A stretch of 64,000 nucleotides of DNA from Aidingimonas lacisalsi (lineage in GTDB: Bacteria; Pseudomonadota; Gammaproteobacteria; Pseudomonadales; Halomonadaceae). Each line of letters starts with the position of its first letter. Within the stretch, counting starts at the first letter, position 1. A program made the position numbers and the translations under genes. Where the stretch lies: assembly GCF_008079445.1 (NCBI RefSeq), contig NZ_VRYH01000002.1, positions 496,001-560,000 on the forward strand, read 5' to 3'. Below the pieces are notes generated by a model that made no database searches, had not been told where the DNA came from, and was given only the letters and a program-made list of their open reading frames with translations. Below, piece after piece: positions 17,022 through 26,890 of the stretch.

Positions 17022-18023
17022 ATGACGTTACGTGTCGCTATCAACGGGTTCGGGCGTATCGGTCGCAACGCATTACGTGCCCTCTATGAAAACGGTTATC
17101 GAGATCGGATCCAGGTCGTGGCGATCAATGATCTGGGCGACCCATCGCTCAACGCGCATTTGCTCAAGCATGACAGCGTTCACGGTCATTTTCCGTTTCG
17201 CGTCGAGCATGATGACGAAAGTATCAGCGTCGATGGCGAGCGAATCCGGATTCTCTCCGAGCGCGATCCGGCGAGTCTGCCCTGGAAATCACTCGACATT
17301 GATCTAGTCATGGAGTGCACGGGCTTGTTCACCAAGCGCGCCGATGCTGCCAAGCACATGGATGCCGGAGCTCAGCGTGTGCTCATTTCCGCGCCCAGTC
17401 CGGACGCCGATGCCACGGTCGTTGTCGGTGTCAATGACGATACTCTGACCGCCGACCAACGTGTCGTCTCCAATGCCTCCTGTACCACCAACTGTCTAGC
17501 GCCGGTTGCCAAGGCACTCAACGATGCCGTAGGCATCGAGAACGGTCTGATGACGACGGTCCACGCATATACCAATGATCAGAACCTGTCCGACGTCTAT
17601 CACAAGGACCCCTACCGGGCGCGTAGCGCTACGCAGTCGATGATCCCTACCAAGACGGGGGCCGCCGCTGCCGTTGGCCTGGTGCTTCCCGAGCTGGACG
17701 GCAAGTTCGACGGCCTGGCGGTACGTGTCCCCGTCATCAACGTCTCTCTGGTTGACCTGACGTTTACGGCGAGCCGCGATACCAGCAAGGAAGAAATCAA
17801 CGAGGTCGTCGCCAAGGCCGCAGAGTCGTCGCCCGTGCTGGAAGTGAATGCCCAGCCAATGGTGTCCATCGATTTCAATCACGATGCCAACTCTTCTACT
17901 TTTGACGCCAATCACACTCGCGTCAACGGTCGTTTGGTCAAGGTCATGGCCTGGTACGACAACGAGTGGGGGTTCTCCAACCGTATGCTGGACGCGGCGT
18001 TGGCCATGCAGGCTGCTAGCTGA
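17022..18023 (+). CDS. gap: Type I glyceraldehyde-3-phosphate dehydrogenase
   Basis: A 333-residue phosphorylating GAPDH. The Rossmann motif [14 protein letters not shown] is at the N-terminus and the active-site motif [12 protein letters not shown] places the catalytic cysteine at residue 154; the C-terminal [12 protein letters not shown] is typical. It oxidises the glyceraldehyde-3-phosphate produced by Eda and DgoA. It is divergent from edd, as for the gap-1 gene of Pseudomonas that is under HexR control. The acid residue after the second strand (INDLGD) points to NAD as the preferred cofactor. No other genes follow in the same operon. Confidence 0.96.
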   Translation: MTLRVAINGFGRIGRNALRALYENGYRDRIQVVAINDLGDPSLNAHLLKHDSVHGHFPFRVEHDDESISVDGERIRILSERDPASLPWKSLDIDLVMECTGLFTKRADAAKHMDAGAQRVLISAPSPDADATVVVGVNDDTLTADQRVVSNASCTTNCLAPVAKALNDAVGIENGLMTTVHAYTNDQNLSDVYHKDPYRARSATQSMIPTKTGAAAAVGLVLPELDGKFDGLAVRVPVINVSLVDLTFTASRDTSKEEINEVVAKAAESSPVLEVNAQPMVSIDFNHDANSSTFDANHTRVNGRLVKVMAWYDNEWGFSNRMLDAALAMQAAS

Positions 18024-18160
18024 CGCCGGGCCCGGGGCGGGGCCGTCATCCGTGACGGCGTCGCTTGACATGGGTCAGGGTGTCGTGTCGGAGAGTGACA
18101 TCGCTGCGCACTCACGGCTCCGCCAGGGAGGCTCCCCGGCACGCTGCCCGACTTGTTCAC

Positions 18161-18185
18161 GGGGCGCCTTCGGGCGCCTCGTTTC
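18161..18185 (+). terminator. Possible weak terminator downstream of gap
   Basis: An 8-bp stem with one G-T pair (GGGGCGCC, TTCG tetraloop, GGCGCCTC) is followed only by GTTTC, so the T-run is poor. It lies 138 bases after gap within a 290-base gene-free stretch (18024-18313). The rest of that stretch contains a hairpin at 18042-18059 and no other structure I can name. Confidence 0.4.
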
Positions 18186-18313
18186 ATTGGCTACCGTTGT
18201 CGTATTGTAACGGCCAGCCGTCCACTCCTTCGCCGTGCTTTCTCTTGGGTGCTTTGCATCCCGGTTGTATCGTATTCGAGAGGACATCCCGTCAGGCTGG
18301 AGGAGAGCCGATC

Positions 18314-19474
18314 ATGCAAGGTCATCCTGCCGATGGCAGAGAACGGTCATTGTCATTGCAAGTGTTGCCGGCCATCGAGTCGATATCGCCTGAGCGATGG
18401 AACGCACTGGTCGATGCGGATTATCCGTTCCTTCGCCATGAGTTTCTACATGCTCTGGAAGCGAGTGGTGCAGTTTGTGCGGCGACCGGCTGGGAGCCCA
18501 GGCATCTGACGGCATGGCGGGGAGAGCGACTGGTCGGTGCCATGCCCTGTTATCGCAAATACCACTCCTTTGGCGAGTATGTTTTCGACTGGGCCTGGGC
18601 GGATGCCTGGGAGCGAGCGGGTGGGCGCTACTACCCCAAGGCGTTGACGGCCATTCCCTTCACGCCAGCCCCCGGGCCGCGCTTGCTGCTGGAGACTCGC
18701 AGCGAGGGAGAGGCGGTCATGGGGCTGTTTGCCGCCGCGTGGGAAAATGACGACGTCTCGAGCTGGCACCTGTTGTTCGCCGACGATGCGGAAATCGATA
18801 GTTGGCAGAGTACCCACCCCGCGCTGGTGACGCGCCATGGTCTCCAGTTTCAGTGGCGTGATGACGGTTACGGTGATTTCGAGGGGTTCCTGTCGGCGCT
18901 GACATCGCGCCGGCGCAAGGAGATACGTCGCGAGCGCCGTATCGTGGCCGATCAGGGCCTGGAAATCGTGCGCCTGGTCGGGGAGGCGATCGATCAGCCG
19001 GCCCTGGAGCATTTTTTTCGCTGTTATCGCATCACCTACCTGGAGCGTGGTCAGCAGGGGTATTTGAACTTCGACTTCTTTCAGCGTCTGCGCGATACGC
19101 TTCCCGAGGCCTTGGTCCTGATACAGGCGCGTGCAGACGGCAGGCCGGTCGCGGCTGCATTGTGCCTGCAAGGGAGTCGCACGCTCTATGGCCGTTACTG
19201 GGGAAGTGAAGTGGTGGCGGAGTGTCTCCACTTCGAAGCTTGTTACTACCAAGGTATCGAGCACTGCCTGGCGCATGGATTGACACTGTTCGATCCCGGT
19301 ACCCAGGGCGAGCACAAGCTCACCCGAGGGTTCGCCCCACGCCGGCTGCGTTCATTGCACCATATCGATGACCCCGGCCTGCGGGATGCCGTTGCCCGGT
19401 TTTGTCGCGAAGAACGTGAGCATATCGATGCTTATGCCAACCGGGCGCAAGGCGCCTTGCCGTTCAAGCGCTAG
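18314..19474 (+). CDS. FemAB-like/DUF482 GNAT-fold protein
   Basis: A 386-residue protein of the DUF482 (PF04339, COG3146) family, a double GNAT fold related to FemAB-type peptidyltransferases. Typical stretches are PFLRHEFLHALE, CYRKYHSFGEYVFDWAWADA, RRKEIRRERR and the C-terminal FDPGTQGEHKLTRGFAP. The family has been linked to peptidoglycan or amide-bond chemistry, but I know of no settled reaction. No signal peptide is seen, so cytoplasmic. ATG 18314 was chosen for the strong GGAGGAG site just upstream; a much longer open frame starts at 18065 but lacks support. It precedes ftsB, where eno is more usual in gammaproteobacteria. Confidence 0.82.
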   Translation: MQGHPADGRERSLSLQVLPAIESISPERWNALVDADYPFLRHEFLHALEASGAVCAATGWEPRHLTAWRGERLVGAMPCYRKYHSFGEYVFDWAWADAWERAGGRYYPKALTAIPFTPAPGPRLLLETRSEGEAVMGLFAAAWENDDVSSWHLLFADDAEIDSWQSTHPALVTRHGLQFQWRDDGYGDFEGFLSALTSRRRKEIRRERRIVADQGLEIVRLVGEAIDQPALEHFFRCYRITYLERGQQGYLNFDFFQRLRDTLPEALVLIQARADGRPVAAALCLQGSRTLYGRYWGSEVVAECLHFEACYYQGIEHCLAHGLTLFDPGTQGEHKLTRGFAPRRLRSLHHIDDPGLRDAVARFCREEREHIDAYANRAQGALPFKR

Positions 19475-19600
19475 GCTGTGCAGGCGCGCGCCGACGTTTC
19501 GTACAGAACCGGTCTTGCCGACTACGTGGAGCGCTGGCTGCGCCGGGTCGGATAAAGATGGCATAATGCAGCGATTGTTTTTTCTCGATGGGATAATTGG

Positions 19601-19945
19601 ATGCTCAAGTGGCTCGCTATCGTTCTGGTCGCCCTGATCCTGCTGTTGCAATATCGGTTGTGGTTTGGCGCCGGCGGCTTGCGCGAGCTTGCAGAGGTTC
19701 GTCAGCGTGCCGATCGGCAGGAAGAACAGAACCGGCCAAAGCGTGAGCGTAACCAGCGCTTGGCCGCGGAGGTCGTCGATCTCAAGACGGGGCTCGATGC
19801 CATCGAAGAGCGGGCGCGTAGCGATATCGGGATGGTGCGGCAGGATGAACAGTTCTTCTGGGTCCCCGGTGTGGCGGCACAAGCCGCGATCATCGAACAG
19901 CAAGCGCTGCCTGCTTCGCAAGATGTCGAGACATCCAGGCCATGA
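19601..19945 (+). CDS. ftsB: Cell division protein FtsB
   Basis: A 114-residue bitopic membrane protein. Residues 4-22 form a single transmembrane helix (WLAIVLVALILLLQYRLWF) and about 29-70 a coiled coil with the short Gly-Gly turn typical of FtsB. FtsB joins FtsL and FtsQ in the divisome and activates septal peptidoglycan synthesis. It is a little longer than the E. coli protein (about 103 residues), with a C-terminal extension after FFWVPG. The stop overlaps the ispD start as ATGA, the conserved ftsB-ispD order. Confidence 0.9.
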   Translation: MLKWLAIVLVALILLLQYRLWFGAGGLRELAEVRQRADRQEEQNRPKRERNQRLAAEVVDLKTGLDAIEERARSDIGMVRQDEQFFWVPGVAAQAAIIEQQALPASQDVETSRP

Positions 19946-20658
19946 TGAAGACGAGCAAGGCGCTATGGTTGATCGTGCCAGCAGCGGGACGAGGCACGCG
20001 TATGGCTGCGCAACGTCCCAAACAGTATCTGCCTCTGGCGGGGCGTACGGTCTTGTCCTGTACGCTGGCGCGCCTGCATGAGGTGTTTCCTGAAGCACGC
20101 CTGTGCGTGTGTCTGGATGACACCGATACCTGGTTCGACCCCGCTGCTGTCCCGTTCACCGACTGGCGACGCATTACCGGAGGCCCTGAGCGAGTCGATT
20201 CCGTGATGCTGGCCCTCGATGCAATCGCTGATGAAGCCGAGGATGACGACCTGGTCGTCGTGCATGATGCGGCGCGGCCCTGCGTGAGGTCCGATGACCT
20301 GCAGCGTCTGAAAGCCGTCCTTGCAACCGAGCCGGTTGGAGCGGTGCTCGCAGCACCTGTCGCCGATACCATGAAGCGCGCCGACGCCAATGAGCGTATC
20401 CGTCATACCGAGTCGCGCGATCACTTGTGGCATGCATTGACTCCGCAAGGGTTTCGGTATCGGTTATTGCACGATGCTCTGACATACGCCTTGCGCTCGG
20501 GAGTGCCCGTCACCGATGATGCGTCGGCCATCGAAGCCATGGGACATTCGCCGCAACTGGTGAGTGGCGGCCGTGATAATCTCAAGATTACCCATCCGGA
20601 CGACTTGATGCTTGCTGAACTGGTGTTGGCTGCCCAGGCAGAGTCGTATCGCAAGTAG
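19942..20658 (+). CDS. ispD: 2-C-methyl-D-erythritol 4-phosphate cytidylyltransferase
   Basis: A 238-residue cytidylyltransferase of the MEP isoprenoid pathway. The nucleotide-binding N-terminus reads [22 protein letters not shown] (the GxGxR and PKQY features), and [16 protein letters not shown] and [13 protein letters not shown] are characteristic. It joins CTP and MEP to give CDP-ME. Coupled to ftsB by overlap and followed 14 bases later by ispF, which acts two steps further in the pathway. Confidence 0.95.
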   Translation: MMKTSKALWLIVPAAGRGTRMAAQRPKQYLPLAGRTVLSCTLARLHEVFPEARLCVCLDDTDTWFDPAAVPFTDWRRITGGPERVDSVMLALDAIADEAEDDDLVVVHDAARPCVRSDDLQRLKAVLATEPVGAVLAAPVADTMKRADANERIRHTESRDHLWHALTPQGFRYRLLHDALTYALRSGVPVTDDASAIEAMGHSPQLVSGGRDNLKITHPDDLMLAELVLAAQAESYRK

Positions 20659-20672
20659 CGGAGTGTGATGAC

Positions 20673-21173
20673 ATGACTTGGCGTATCGGTCACGGTTTCG
20701 ATGTTCATCGTTTTCAAGCGGGCGACCACTTGATGATCGGTGGAGTGCGTATCCCCTTCCACGCTGCGTTCGCGGCGCATTCCGACGGTGATGTCCTGCT
20801 GCATGCCATTGGCGACGCCATGCTGGGAGGTTGCGCTCTGGGCGATATCGGGCGTCACTTTCCCGATACGGATCCGACCTGGGCCAATGCCGATAGCCGT
20901 GACTTGCTGCGACGGATTGCGTCGATGGTCGGGCACGCCGGTTATCGTCTCGGTAATCTGGACGCTACCTTGATTGCCCAGGCACCCAAGATGTCAGGCC
21001 ATGTTCCCGCGATGATCGATCATATCGCGGCCGATCTGGCGGTCCCCCGGGTGGCTGTCAATGTCAAGGCCACCACGTCGGAGCGGCTGGGGTTCACGGG
21101 GCGCGGCGAGGGGATTGCCGCAGAGGCGGTCGTGCTACTGCAGCGGATCGAGCAGAATGGAGAGCGCCCGTGA
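20673..21173 (+). CDS. ispF: 2-C-methyl-D-erythritol 2,4-cyclodiphosphate synthase
   Basis: A 166-residue trimeric zinc enzyme forming MEcPP in the MEP pathway. The N-terminal [11 protein letters not shown] carries the metal-binding Asp and His, [17 protein letters not shown] and [11 protein letters not shown] follow, and the C-terminal [19 protein letters not shown] is diagnostic. Its stop overlaps the GTG start of truD by 4 bases, as in the conserved ispD-ispF-truD-surE-pcm cluster. Confidence 0.96.
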   Translation: MTWRIGHGFDVHRFQAGDHLMIGGVRIPFHAAFAAHSDGDVLLHAIGDAMLGGCALGDIGRHFPDTDPTWANADSRDLLRRIASMVGHAGYRLGNLDATLIAQAPKMSGHVPAMIDHIAADLAVPRVAVNVKATTSERLGFTGRGEGIAAEAVVLLQRIEQNGERP

Positions 21174-22240
21174 ACGAACAGCAGGTCGCCGAGTGGCCTC
21201 CGCAGTGGCCGCGAGCTTACTCCGATTCGCTATCCGGCACGCTTCCCGTTGGCGACTATCGGGCTTCAGCCGAGGATTTCCAGGTTGAAGAGTGCCTGGA
21301 GTTCTCGCCCGAAGGCCACGGGGAGCACTTATGGTTATGGATCGAGAAGCGTGGGCTGTCCACCCTGGACGTGGCGGGCCGGCTAGCCCGGGCGTGTGAG
21401 GTGCGTCCCCGCGATATCGGCTATTCGGGGATGAAGGATCGAATCGCAGTGACCCGCCAGTGGTTTTCAGTCCATCTGCCGGGACGCGATACACCGGATG
21501 CGATGGCGCGGGTGCTGGAACATGCCGATGACGCCGGTGCCATCCATCTGCTAGCGCAAGTGCGCCATCCACGTAAGCTCAAGCGCGGTGTGCATAGTCG
21601 TAACCGCTTTGTCCTGCGTATCAGTGGTGATGTCGTCGATGACGCCGATCTCGAACGCCGCTGGCAGACCATGTGCCACCATGGCCTGCCAAATTATGTG
21701 GGCCCGCAGCGTTTCGGGGTGGAGGGGCGTAACCTGAGCAAAGCCAGGGCCATATTGGCACGAGGTTGGCGAAAGCGTGACGATCGTCAAGGCATGTTAT
21801 TGTCGGCAGCGCGATCCTACCTTTTCAACCAGCAGTTGGCAGCACGGGTTCTCGACGACAATTGGGCAACGCCTCTGCCTGGCGAGGTCATGATGCTGGA
21901 TGGAACGAACAGCCAATTCGTGGCCGAGACGATCGATGCGTCCCTGACCCAGCGGACGGCGCGTCTGGATGTCCATCCCAGTGGCGTGCTATGGGGAACC
22001 GGAAACTCTGCCAGCATGTCGGTGGCCGCCGAATACGAGGCTGTCGTGCAGTATGACTCCCTATTGGCTCGAGGACTGGAAACCGCCGATGTCCGGCTTG
22101 GACGCCGACCGCTACGCGCACGACTGATCGCGCCTTCACTGACAAGAGAATCGCAGGCACTGAAATTGGAATTCGAGCTGGCACGGGGCTGCTTTGCCAC
22201 ATCGGTGTTGCGGGAACTGATGAACCACCCCTCGCTGTGA
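21170..22240 (+). CDS. truD: tRNA pseudouridine(13) synthase TruD
   Basis: A 356-residue pseudouridine synthase modifying position 13 of tRNA-Glu. The catalytic aspartate is in [17 protein letters not shown] at about residues 84-100, and the TruD insertion domain with NYVGPQRFG follows. GTG 21170 is the start: it overlaps the ispF stop (GTGA) and has GGAGAG 6-11 bases upstream. It lies in the ispF-truD-surE-pcm order widely conserved in gammaproteobacteria. Confidence 0.95.
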   Translation: MNEQQVAEWPPQWPRAYSDSLSGTLPVGDYRASAEDFQVEECLEFSPEGHGEHLWLWIEKRGLSTLDVAGRLARACEVRPRDIGYSGMKDRIAVTRQWFSVHLPGRDTPDAMARVLEHADDAGAIHLLAQVRHPRKLKRGVHSRNRFVLRISGDVVDDADLERRWQTMCHHGLPNYVGPQRFGVEGRNLSKARAILARGWRKRDDRQGMLLSAARSYLFNQQLAARVLDDNWATPLPGEVMMLDGTNSQFVAETIDASLTQRTARLDVHPSGVLWGTGNSASMSVAAEYEAVVQYDSLLARGLETADVRLGRRPLRARLIAPSLTRESQALKLEFELARGCFATSVLRELMNHPSL

Positions 22241-22274
22241 ATGGGATGGGTGACAAAAATGACAAGGAGATACG

Positions 22275-23021
22275 ATGCGCCGTTTATTACTGTCCAACGA
22301 TGATGGAGTGCATGCGCCGGGTCTCCGGGTGCTCCATGACTTCCTGAGCGATCATGCACGCATACGGGTCGTGGCTCCCGACCGCGACAAGAGCGGTGCC
22401 AGCAACTCGTTGACGTTGACCCGGCCATTGGCACTGGTACCACTGGAAAGCGGTTTCTATAGCGTGGATGGCACACCGGCCGACTGTGTCTACCTGGGGG
22501 TCAACGGTGTTTGGGAAGAGAAACCCGATTTGGTGATCTCCGGAATCAATCACGGCGGTAATCTGGGTGATGACGTGCTCTATTCGGGGACGGTCGCTGC
22601 TGCCATGGAGGGGCGCAATCTGGGGATGCCGGCGATCGCCATGTCGTTGGTCGGTGAGCACTACTTCGAAACGGCTGGCCGTGTGGCAGCGAGCCTGGTG
22701 GGGGCCGCAGAATCCTTGTCGCTGCCACCGCGGAGCCTGCTCAATGTCAATGTGCCGGATGTGCCCTGGTCAGAAATTCGCGGCTTTCGTGTGACACGCA
22801 TGGGATATCGTGGGCCTGCGGAACGACCCATGAAGATTCTGGATCCCCGGGGACGCGAACGTTACTGGATAGCGGCGGTCGGCAAGAATGCCGATGATGG
22901 TCCGGATACCGACTTTGCCGCCGTCGAAGCGGGGTATGTGTCGATTACGCCGTTACAGACCGATCTGACACGGCATAGGGCATTGGATGACGTACAGGGT
23001 TGGCTAGATGCACTCGCTTGA
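22275..23021 (+). CDS. surE: 5'/3'-nucleotidase SurE
   Basis: A 248-residue metal-dependent survival protein/nucleotidase. The N-terminal [12 protein letters not shown] holds the Asp-Asp metal ligands, [19 protein letters not shown] and [26 protein letters not shown] the remaining active-site residues. It dephosphorylates nucleoside monophosphates and is associated with stationary-phase survival; pcm and rpoS lie just downstream. AAGGAG lies 6 bases upstream of the ATG. Confidence 0.95.
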   Translation: MRRLLLSNDDGVHAPGLRVLHDFLSDHARIRVVAPDRDKSGASNSLTLTRPLALVPLESGFYSVDGTPADCVYLGVNGVWEEKPDLVISGINHGGNLGDDVLYSGTVAAAMEGRNLGMPAIAMSLVGEHYFETAGRVAASLVGAAESLSLPPRSLLNVNVPDVPWSEIRGFRVTRMGYRGPAERPMKILDPRGRERYWIAAVGKNADDGPDTDFAAVEAGYVSITPLQTDLTRHRALDDVQGWLDALA

Positions 23022-23673
23022 ATTGCGTGGCGTCGGAATGACGTCGCAGCGCACCCGTGACAGATTGATTGCGCGTCTGATGGAGAGCGGCATTCGGGAT
23101 CCCAGAGTGCTGGACACCATTGGTCGTGAACCACGCCACTTGTTTCTCGATGAAGCGTTATCGCATCGCGCCTACGAGGATACCTCATTGCCTATCGGGT
23201 CGGGACAGACCTTATCGCAACCGGCCATCGTGGCGCGCATGACCGAACTGGTGATTGCAGAGTCCCCGCAGCGTGTCCTGGAAGTCGGTACCGGTTCGGG
23301 GTATCAGACGTTGATCCTCTCGCGTTTGGTGCCTCACGTCTGGTCCCTGGAACGGATTTCTGCGCTCCATCGCCGTGCTGCGCAGTGCCTGCGTCGGCTC
23401 AAGGCCTACAATATCAGCCTGCGTCTGGCCGATGGCGGTGAAGGTTGGCCGGAAGCGGCGCCATTCGATGTCATCCTGTTGACGGCGTGTGCCAGCGAGC
23501 TTCCTGAAGGACTGATGGAACAGTTGGCCGAGGAAGGTGTTCTGATCGCTCCCGTTGCCGATGACGATGGACAGCAATGGCTGACGCGAGTCCGGCGTCA
23601 AGGGTCGGGGTATACGCGTGAGCGGCTCGAGGAAGTTCGCTTCGTGCCATTGCTGCAAGGAGTCATTCGTTGA
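23008..23673 (+). CDS. pcm: Protein-L-isoaspartate O-methyltransferase
   Basis: A 221-residue SAM-dependent methyltransferase repairing isoaspartyl residues. Motif I is [39 protein letters not shown] precedes it and [14 protein letters not shown] follows. It overlaps surE by 14 bases if the first ATG (23008) is used; ATG 23038 (MTSQRTRDR) is an alternative giving the more usual family length. The stop overlaps the TTG start of the DUF368 gene. Confidence 0.93.
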   Translation: MHSLELRGVGMTSQRTRDRLIARLMESGIRDPRVLDTIGREPRHLFLDEALSHRAYEDTSLPIGSGQTLSQPAIVARMTELVIAESPQRVLEVGTGSGYQTLILSRLVPHVWSLERISALHRRAAQCLRRLKAYNISLRLADGGEGWPEAAPFDVILLTACASELPEGLMEQLAEEGVLIAPVADDDGQQWLTRVRRQGSGYTRERLEEVRFVPLLQGVIR

Positions 23674-24626
23674 AGTTCTCTTATTCGACCTTCGCCAAGG
23701 GAGCCGGAATGGGGGCCGCGGATGCGGTGCCGGGCGTTTCCGGTGGGACGATCGCCATCGTCACCGCGATTTACGAAGACCTGATTCATACCATCAAGCA
23801 GTTCGGGCCCGGAGCCATCATTGTCTGGCGTCGTGATGGGTGGCGGGCACTTGCCGCCTATCTCAATCTGTCATTCCTGTTACCGCTCGTCGCCGGGATT
23901 CTGGTCAGTCTGGTCAGTGTCGCGCATCTGGTCACCTGGTTGCTGGACACTCAAGTCATTCTACTCAACGCTTTCTTCTTCGGCCTGGTACTGGCGTCGG
24001 TCTTCGTCGTCAGGAATCGCCTGGATTCGTGGCAATGGCGACACATTCCGGCACTGCTGGCGGGCGTGGTCCTGGCGCAGTGGCTGCCGGCTCTGATGCC
24101 CAGCGTGGCGATGCTGGGTACGCCGTCCCTGGTGATGGCAGCAGCAGGAGCTATCGCTATCAGCGCCATGTTGTTACCCGGTGTGTCGGGGAGCTTCCTG
24201 TTGTTGACCATGGGGCTGTATGGCACGGTCATGGAAGGCATTAAAGGAGGCGATCTGGCGTTGCTGGTGCCGTTCGGGCTAGGTTGCCTGCTCGGTGTGC
24301 TGTGTTTCTCCCGTATACTGTCGTGGCTACTGGTGCGGTATCATTCGGCAACACTGCAGCTGTTGATCGGTTTCATACTGGGGTCGTTGCCTGCGCTCTG
24401 GCCCTGGCGTGAATTGTTGAGTTATCAGTTGGGACCTGACAAGCAGATGATTCCGTTGGAATACCGTTATTTACTACCGCACGACTATGCCGTATTGACT
24501 GGTGAGTCGGCACAAGTGTATCCCGCACTGGCATTGATGCTGGTCGGTTTGATTCTGGTTCTGGCGATTGGTCGTTATGCCGAGTCGCCGGGCCACTCCC
24601 ACAAGGAGGATGATTCCCATGCGTAA
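23670..24626 (+). CDS. DUF368 membrane protein, probable polyprenyl-phosphate transporter (PopT type)
   Basis: A 318-residue polytopic inner membrane protein. The repeat signature GAADAVPGVSGGTIAIVTAIYE at residues 15-36 is echoed later by AAGAIAISAMLLPGVSGSFLLLTMG, the internal duplication of the DUF368 family. Members of this family have been shown to help recycle undecaprenyl phosphate across the membrane (PopT). The start is TTG at 23670, overlapping the pcm stop (TTGA) with AAGGAG 7 bases upstream, and no ATG in frame fits better. It overlaps nlpD by 8 bases, tying carrier-lipid recycling to a cell-wall hydrolase activator. Confidence 0.87.
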   Translation: MKFSYSTFAKGAGMGAADAVPGVSGGTIAIVTAIYEDLIHTIKQFGPGAIIVWRRDGWRALAAYLNLSFLLPLVAGILVSLVSVAHLVTWLLDTQVILLNAFFFGLVLASVFVVRNRLDSWQWRHIPALLAGVVLAQWLPALMPSVAMLGTPSLVMAAAGAIAISAMLLPGVSGSFLLLTMGLYGTVMEGIKGGDLALLVPFGLGCLLGVLCFSRILSWLLVRYHSATLQLLIGFILGSLPALWPWRELLSYQLGPDKQMIPLEYRYLLPHDYAVLTGESAQVYPALALMLVGLILVLAIGRYAESPGHSHKEDDSHA

Positions 24627-25818
24627 GACGTTGTTGGTGTCTGCCGTGGCGCTATCAATGGTCGGTTGTGCTGCCCAGCAGGATGGAAATTCGCGCGCTC
24701 AGATCCGTGATCTTTCGGTCAGTCGTGATGCGTCGCCGGCCAGTACTCACACCGTTGAGCCGGGCGATACGCTGTATGGGATAGCCTGGCGGCATGATAT
24801 GGACTTCCGTGAATTGGCTCGGCGCAATGGCCTGTCTCCGCCGTATCACATCGAGCCGGGGCAGACATTGCAGCTGACGCCGGGAGGGGGCGCTGACGGT
24901 CAGGCTTCCGCTGACAGTGCGACCGGCGGCACGTCGGCCTCGGCCGGTGTGAGTGGCGCGGCCGAGGCGCAACGGGAGGGCGCCAATCCCGATTGGCTGG
25001 CTCCTGACGAGGAGGCGATCGAGCGCAACCGCCGTTTGGAAGCCTTGCCGCGAGGGGATGTCGATGATTCCGGTACACGCAACGAAGCCTTGGGTTCGGC
25101 GGCTGTCGCCGGCGGCAGTGAGGCGCCGGGACCGATCTTCGAGTATGACACGCCCGGCGCCGATGGTTCCTTGAGCGAACGGGATCGAGAGGAACGCGCT
25201 GCTCGTCTGGCTCGCCAGGAGCAGGCGGCGTCTGAAGAATCTCGCGCGTCCAGTCAGGAAGCCGAACGTGACGAAACGGAATTGAACGAAAGTCGTAGTG
25301 ACGAATCGTCAGATGACACGACATCGTCATCAACTTCGGGTGATACTGAGCGTACGGAAGTCGCCAACAACGATGAAGGGACGTCCGTGGCTGGTGAAGA
25401 TGACGACACTCGGGAAAGTGGTCAGAGAACGTATACTCCCGTCGACGAGGTGCCTTGGCAGTGGCCTGCCGATGGGGAACTGACTGGACGCTTCGAGGAT
25501 GATTCGTCACTCACCGCCGGGATTGATATCGGTGGCCAAAAGGGGCAACCTGTCAAGGCGGCCGGGCCGGGCATCGTGGTCTATGCAGGCGATGGCGTAC
25601 GTGGATATGGGAACTTGATTCTTCTCAAGCATAATGATGAATTCCTGAGTGCCTATGCCCACAACGATAGTCTGCAGGTTGGAGAAAACGATGTGGTTGA
25701 AGCCGGTGATGTCATTGCTCGGATGGGTGATACCGACGCTGACGAGGTCATGCTGCATTTCGAGGTACGACAGAATGGCCAACCGCAGGATCCCCTGGAC
25801 TTTCTGCCGTCGCGTTAG
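24619..25818 (+). CDS. nlpD: NlpD-like lipoprotein with LysM and degenerate M23 domain
   Basis: A 399-residue lipoprotein. The signal peptide ends in LSMVGC, a lipobox with Cys17. A LysM domain occupies about residues 43-86 (THTVEPGDTLYGIAWRHD). A long linker of about 180 residues rich in Ser, Glu, Asp and Thr follows. The C-terminal LytM/M23 domain (about 300-399) lacks the usual metal ligands: GIDIGG stands where HxGxD is expected and LHFEVR where HxH is expected. It is thus probably an amidase activator like E. coli NlpD, not a peptidase. ATG 24619 has AAGGAGG 10 bases upstream. Located directly before rpoS, the conserved order. Confidence 0.92.
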   Translation: MRKTLLVSAVALSMVGCAAQQDGNSRAQIRDLSVSRDASPASTHTVEPGDTLYGIAWRHDMDFRELARRNGLSPPYHIEPGQTLQLTPGGGADGQASADSATGGTSASAGVSGAAEAQREGANPDWLAPDEEAIERNRRLEALPRGDVDDSGTRNEALGSAAVAGGSEAPGPIFEYDTPGADGSLSERDREERAARLARQEQAASEESRASSQEAERDETELNESRSDESSDDTTSSSTSGDTERTEVANNDEGTSVAGEDDDTRESGQRTYTPVDEVPWQWPADGELTGRFEDDSSLTAGIDIGGQKGQPVKAAGPGIVVYAGDGVRGYGNLILLKHNDEFLSAYAHNDSLQVGENDVVEAGDVIARMGDTDADEVMLHFEVRQNGQPQDPLDFLPSR

Positions 25819-25921
25819 CGACGGCGAGACACAATAACAACCATGAGCCGTTGGCTGCTTGCCGTGTCAATCTTTCTTGGCATTGGTGATATGTCTGAGC
25901 AGCACAGGATGGGGTAGCGAC

Positions 25922-26890
25922 ATGAGCATACTCGAACGAGACCTGCAAGAAATGGATCTGGAAGTCGAGGAGATCCTCGACAATGACGATAACACCCCCA
26001 CCAAGGATGACGAGGAGTTCGAGAAGGCGCTCAACCGTGAGGAGAACAACTACCATCACAGTCTGGATGCGACACAGATCTACCTGAATGAAATCGGGTT
26101 TTCGCCGTTGCTGACCCCTGAAGAAGAGGTTCACTACGGCCGTCTGGCGCAGCAGGGCGATCCGGCAGGACGCGCCCGGATGATCGAGTCCAACCTGCGT
26201 CTGGTCGTCAAGATCGCACGGCGCTATCTCAATCGCGGCCTATCCCTGCTCGACTTGATCGAAGAGGGGAACCTTGGCTTGATCCGCGCCGTGGAGAAAT
26301 TCGACCCTGAGCGTGGTTTCCGTTTCTCGACCTATGCCACTTGGTGGATTCGGCAGACCATCGAACGCGCTTTGATGAATCAGACGCGGACCATTCGACT
26401 ACCGATCCATGTCGTCAAGGAACTCAATATTTATCTGCGTGCGGCTCGTGAGTTGACGCAAAAGCTCGACCACGAAGCGACACCCGAAGAAATTGCCGAG
26501 TTCCTCGACAAGCCTGTGGGCACGGTCAAGAAAATGCTTGGGCTCAATGAACGCGTCTCATCGGTGGATTACCCGATGGGTAACGAAAGTGACAAGCCAC
26601 TGATCGAGACGTTGACCGACGATAACGACTTGGGTCCCGAGTCGTCGTTGGTGGATGTCGATGTCAAGCAGCATGTCGATGAATGGCTCGCCGAACTGAC
26701 CGAGAAGCAGATGGAAGTCGTCGTGCGGCGTTTTGGGCTGCGAGGCCATGAAGCGGCCACGCTGGAGGAGGTCGGCGAAGAGATCGGACTGACTCGTGAG
26801 CGAGTCCGTCAGATCCAGGTCGAAGCGCTCAAGAAACTGCGCCGTGTGCTGGAAAAGCAGGGATTATCGCTCGACGCCATTTTTGAGTGA
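25922..26890 (+). CDS. rpoS: RNA polymerase sigma factor RpoS
   Basis: A 322-residue sigma-70-family factor of the stationary-phase type. Regions: 1.2 with [17 protein letters not shown], 2.1-2.4 with [17 protein letters not shown] and [24 protein letters not shown], 3 with [20 protein letters not shown], and 4.2 with [32 protein letters not shown]. Its length, the acidic N-terminus and the nlpD-rpoS linkage separate it from RpoD and RpoH. ATG 25922 was chosen because earlier in-frame starts extend into non-conserved sequence. Promoters for rpoS are expected within nlpD, as in E. coli. Confidence 0.96.
   Translation: MSILERDLQEMDLEVEEILDNDDNTPTKDDEEFEKALNREENNYHHSLDATQIYLNEIGFSPLLTPEEEVHYGRLAQQGDPAGRARMIESNLRLVVKIARRYLNRGLSLLDLIEEGNLGLIRAVEKFDPERGFRFSTYATWWIRQTIERALMNQTRTIRLPIHVVKELNIYLRAARELTQKLDHEATPEEIAEFLDKPVGTVKKMLGLNERVSSVDYPMGNESDKPLIETLTDDNDLGPESSLVDVDVKQHVDEWLAELTEKQMEVVVRRFGLRGHEAATLEEVGEEIGLTRERVRQIQVEALKKLRRVLEKQGLSLDAIFE

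Noticed and set aside
18042-18059. Perfect 7-bp hairpin (GCCGTCA, TGACGGC) just after gap considered as terminator
   Set aside because: No T-run follows it.
18065-18313. N-terminal extension of the DUF482 protein to 18065
   Set aside because: The added 83 residues are not family-like, while ATG 18314 has a strong GGAGGAG site.
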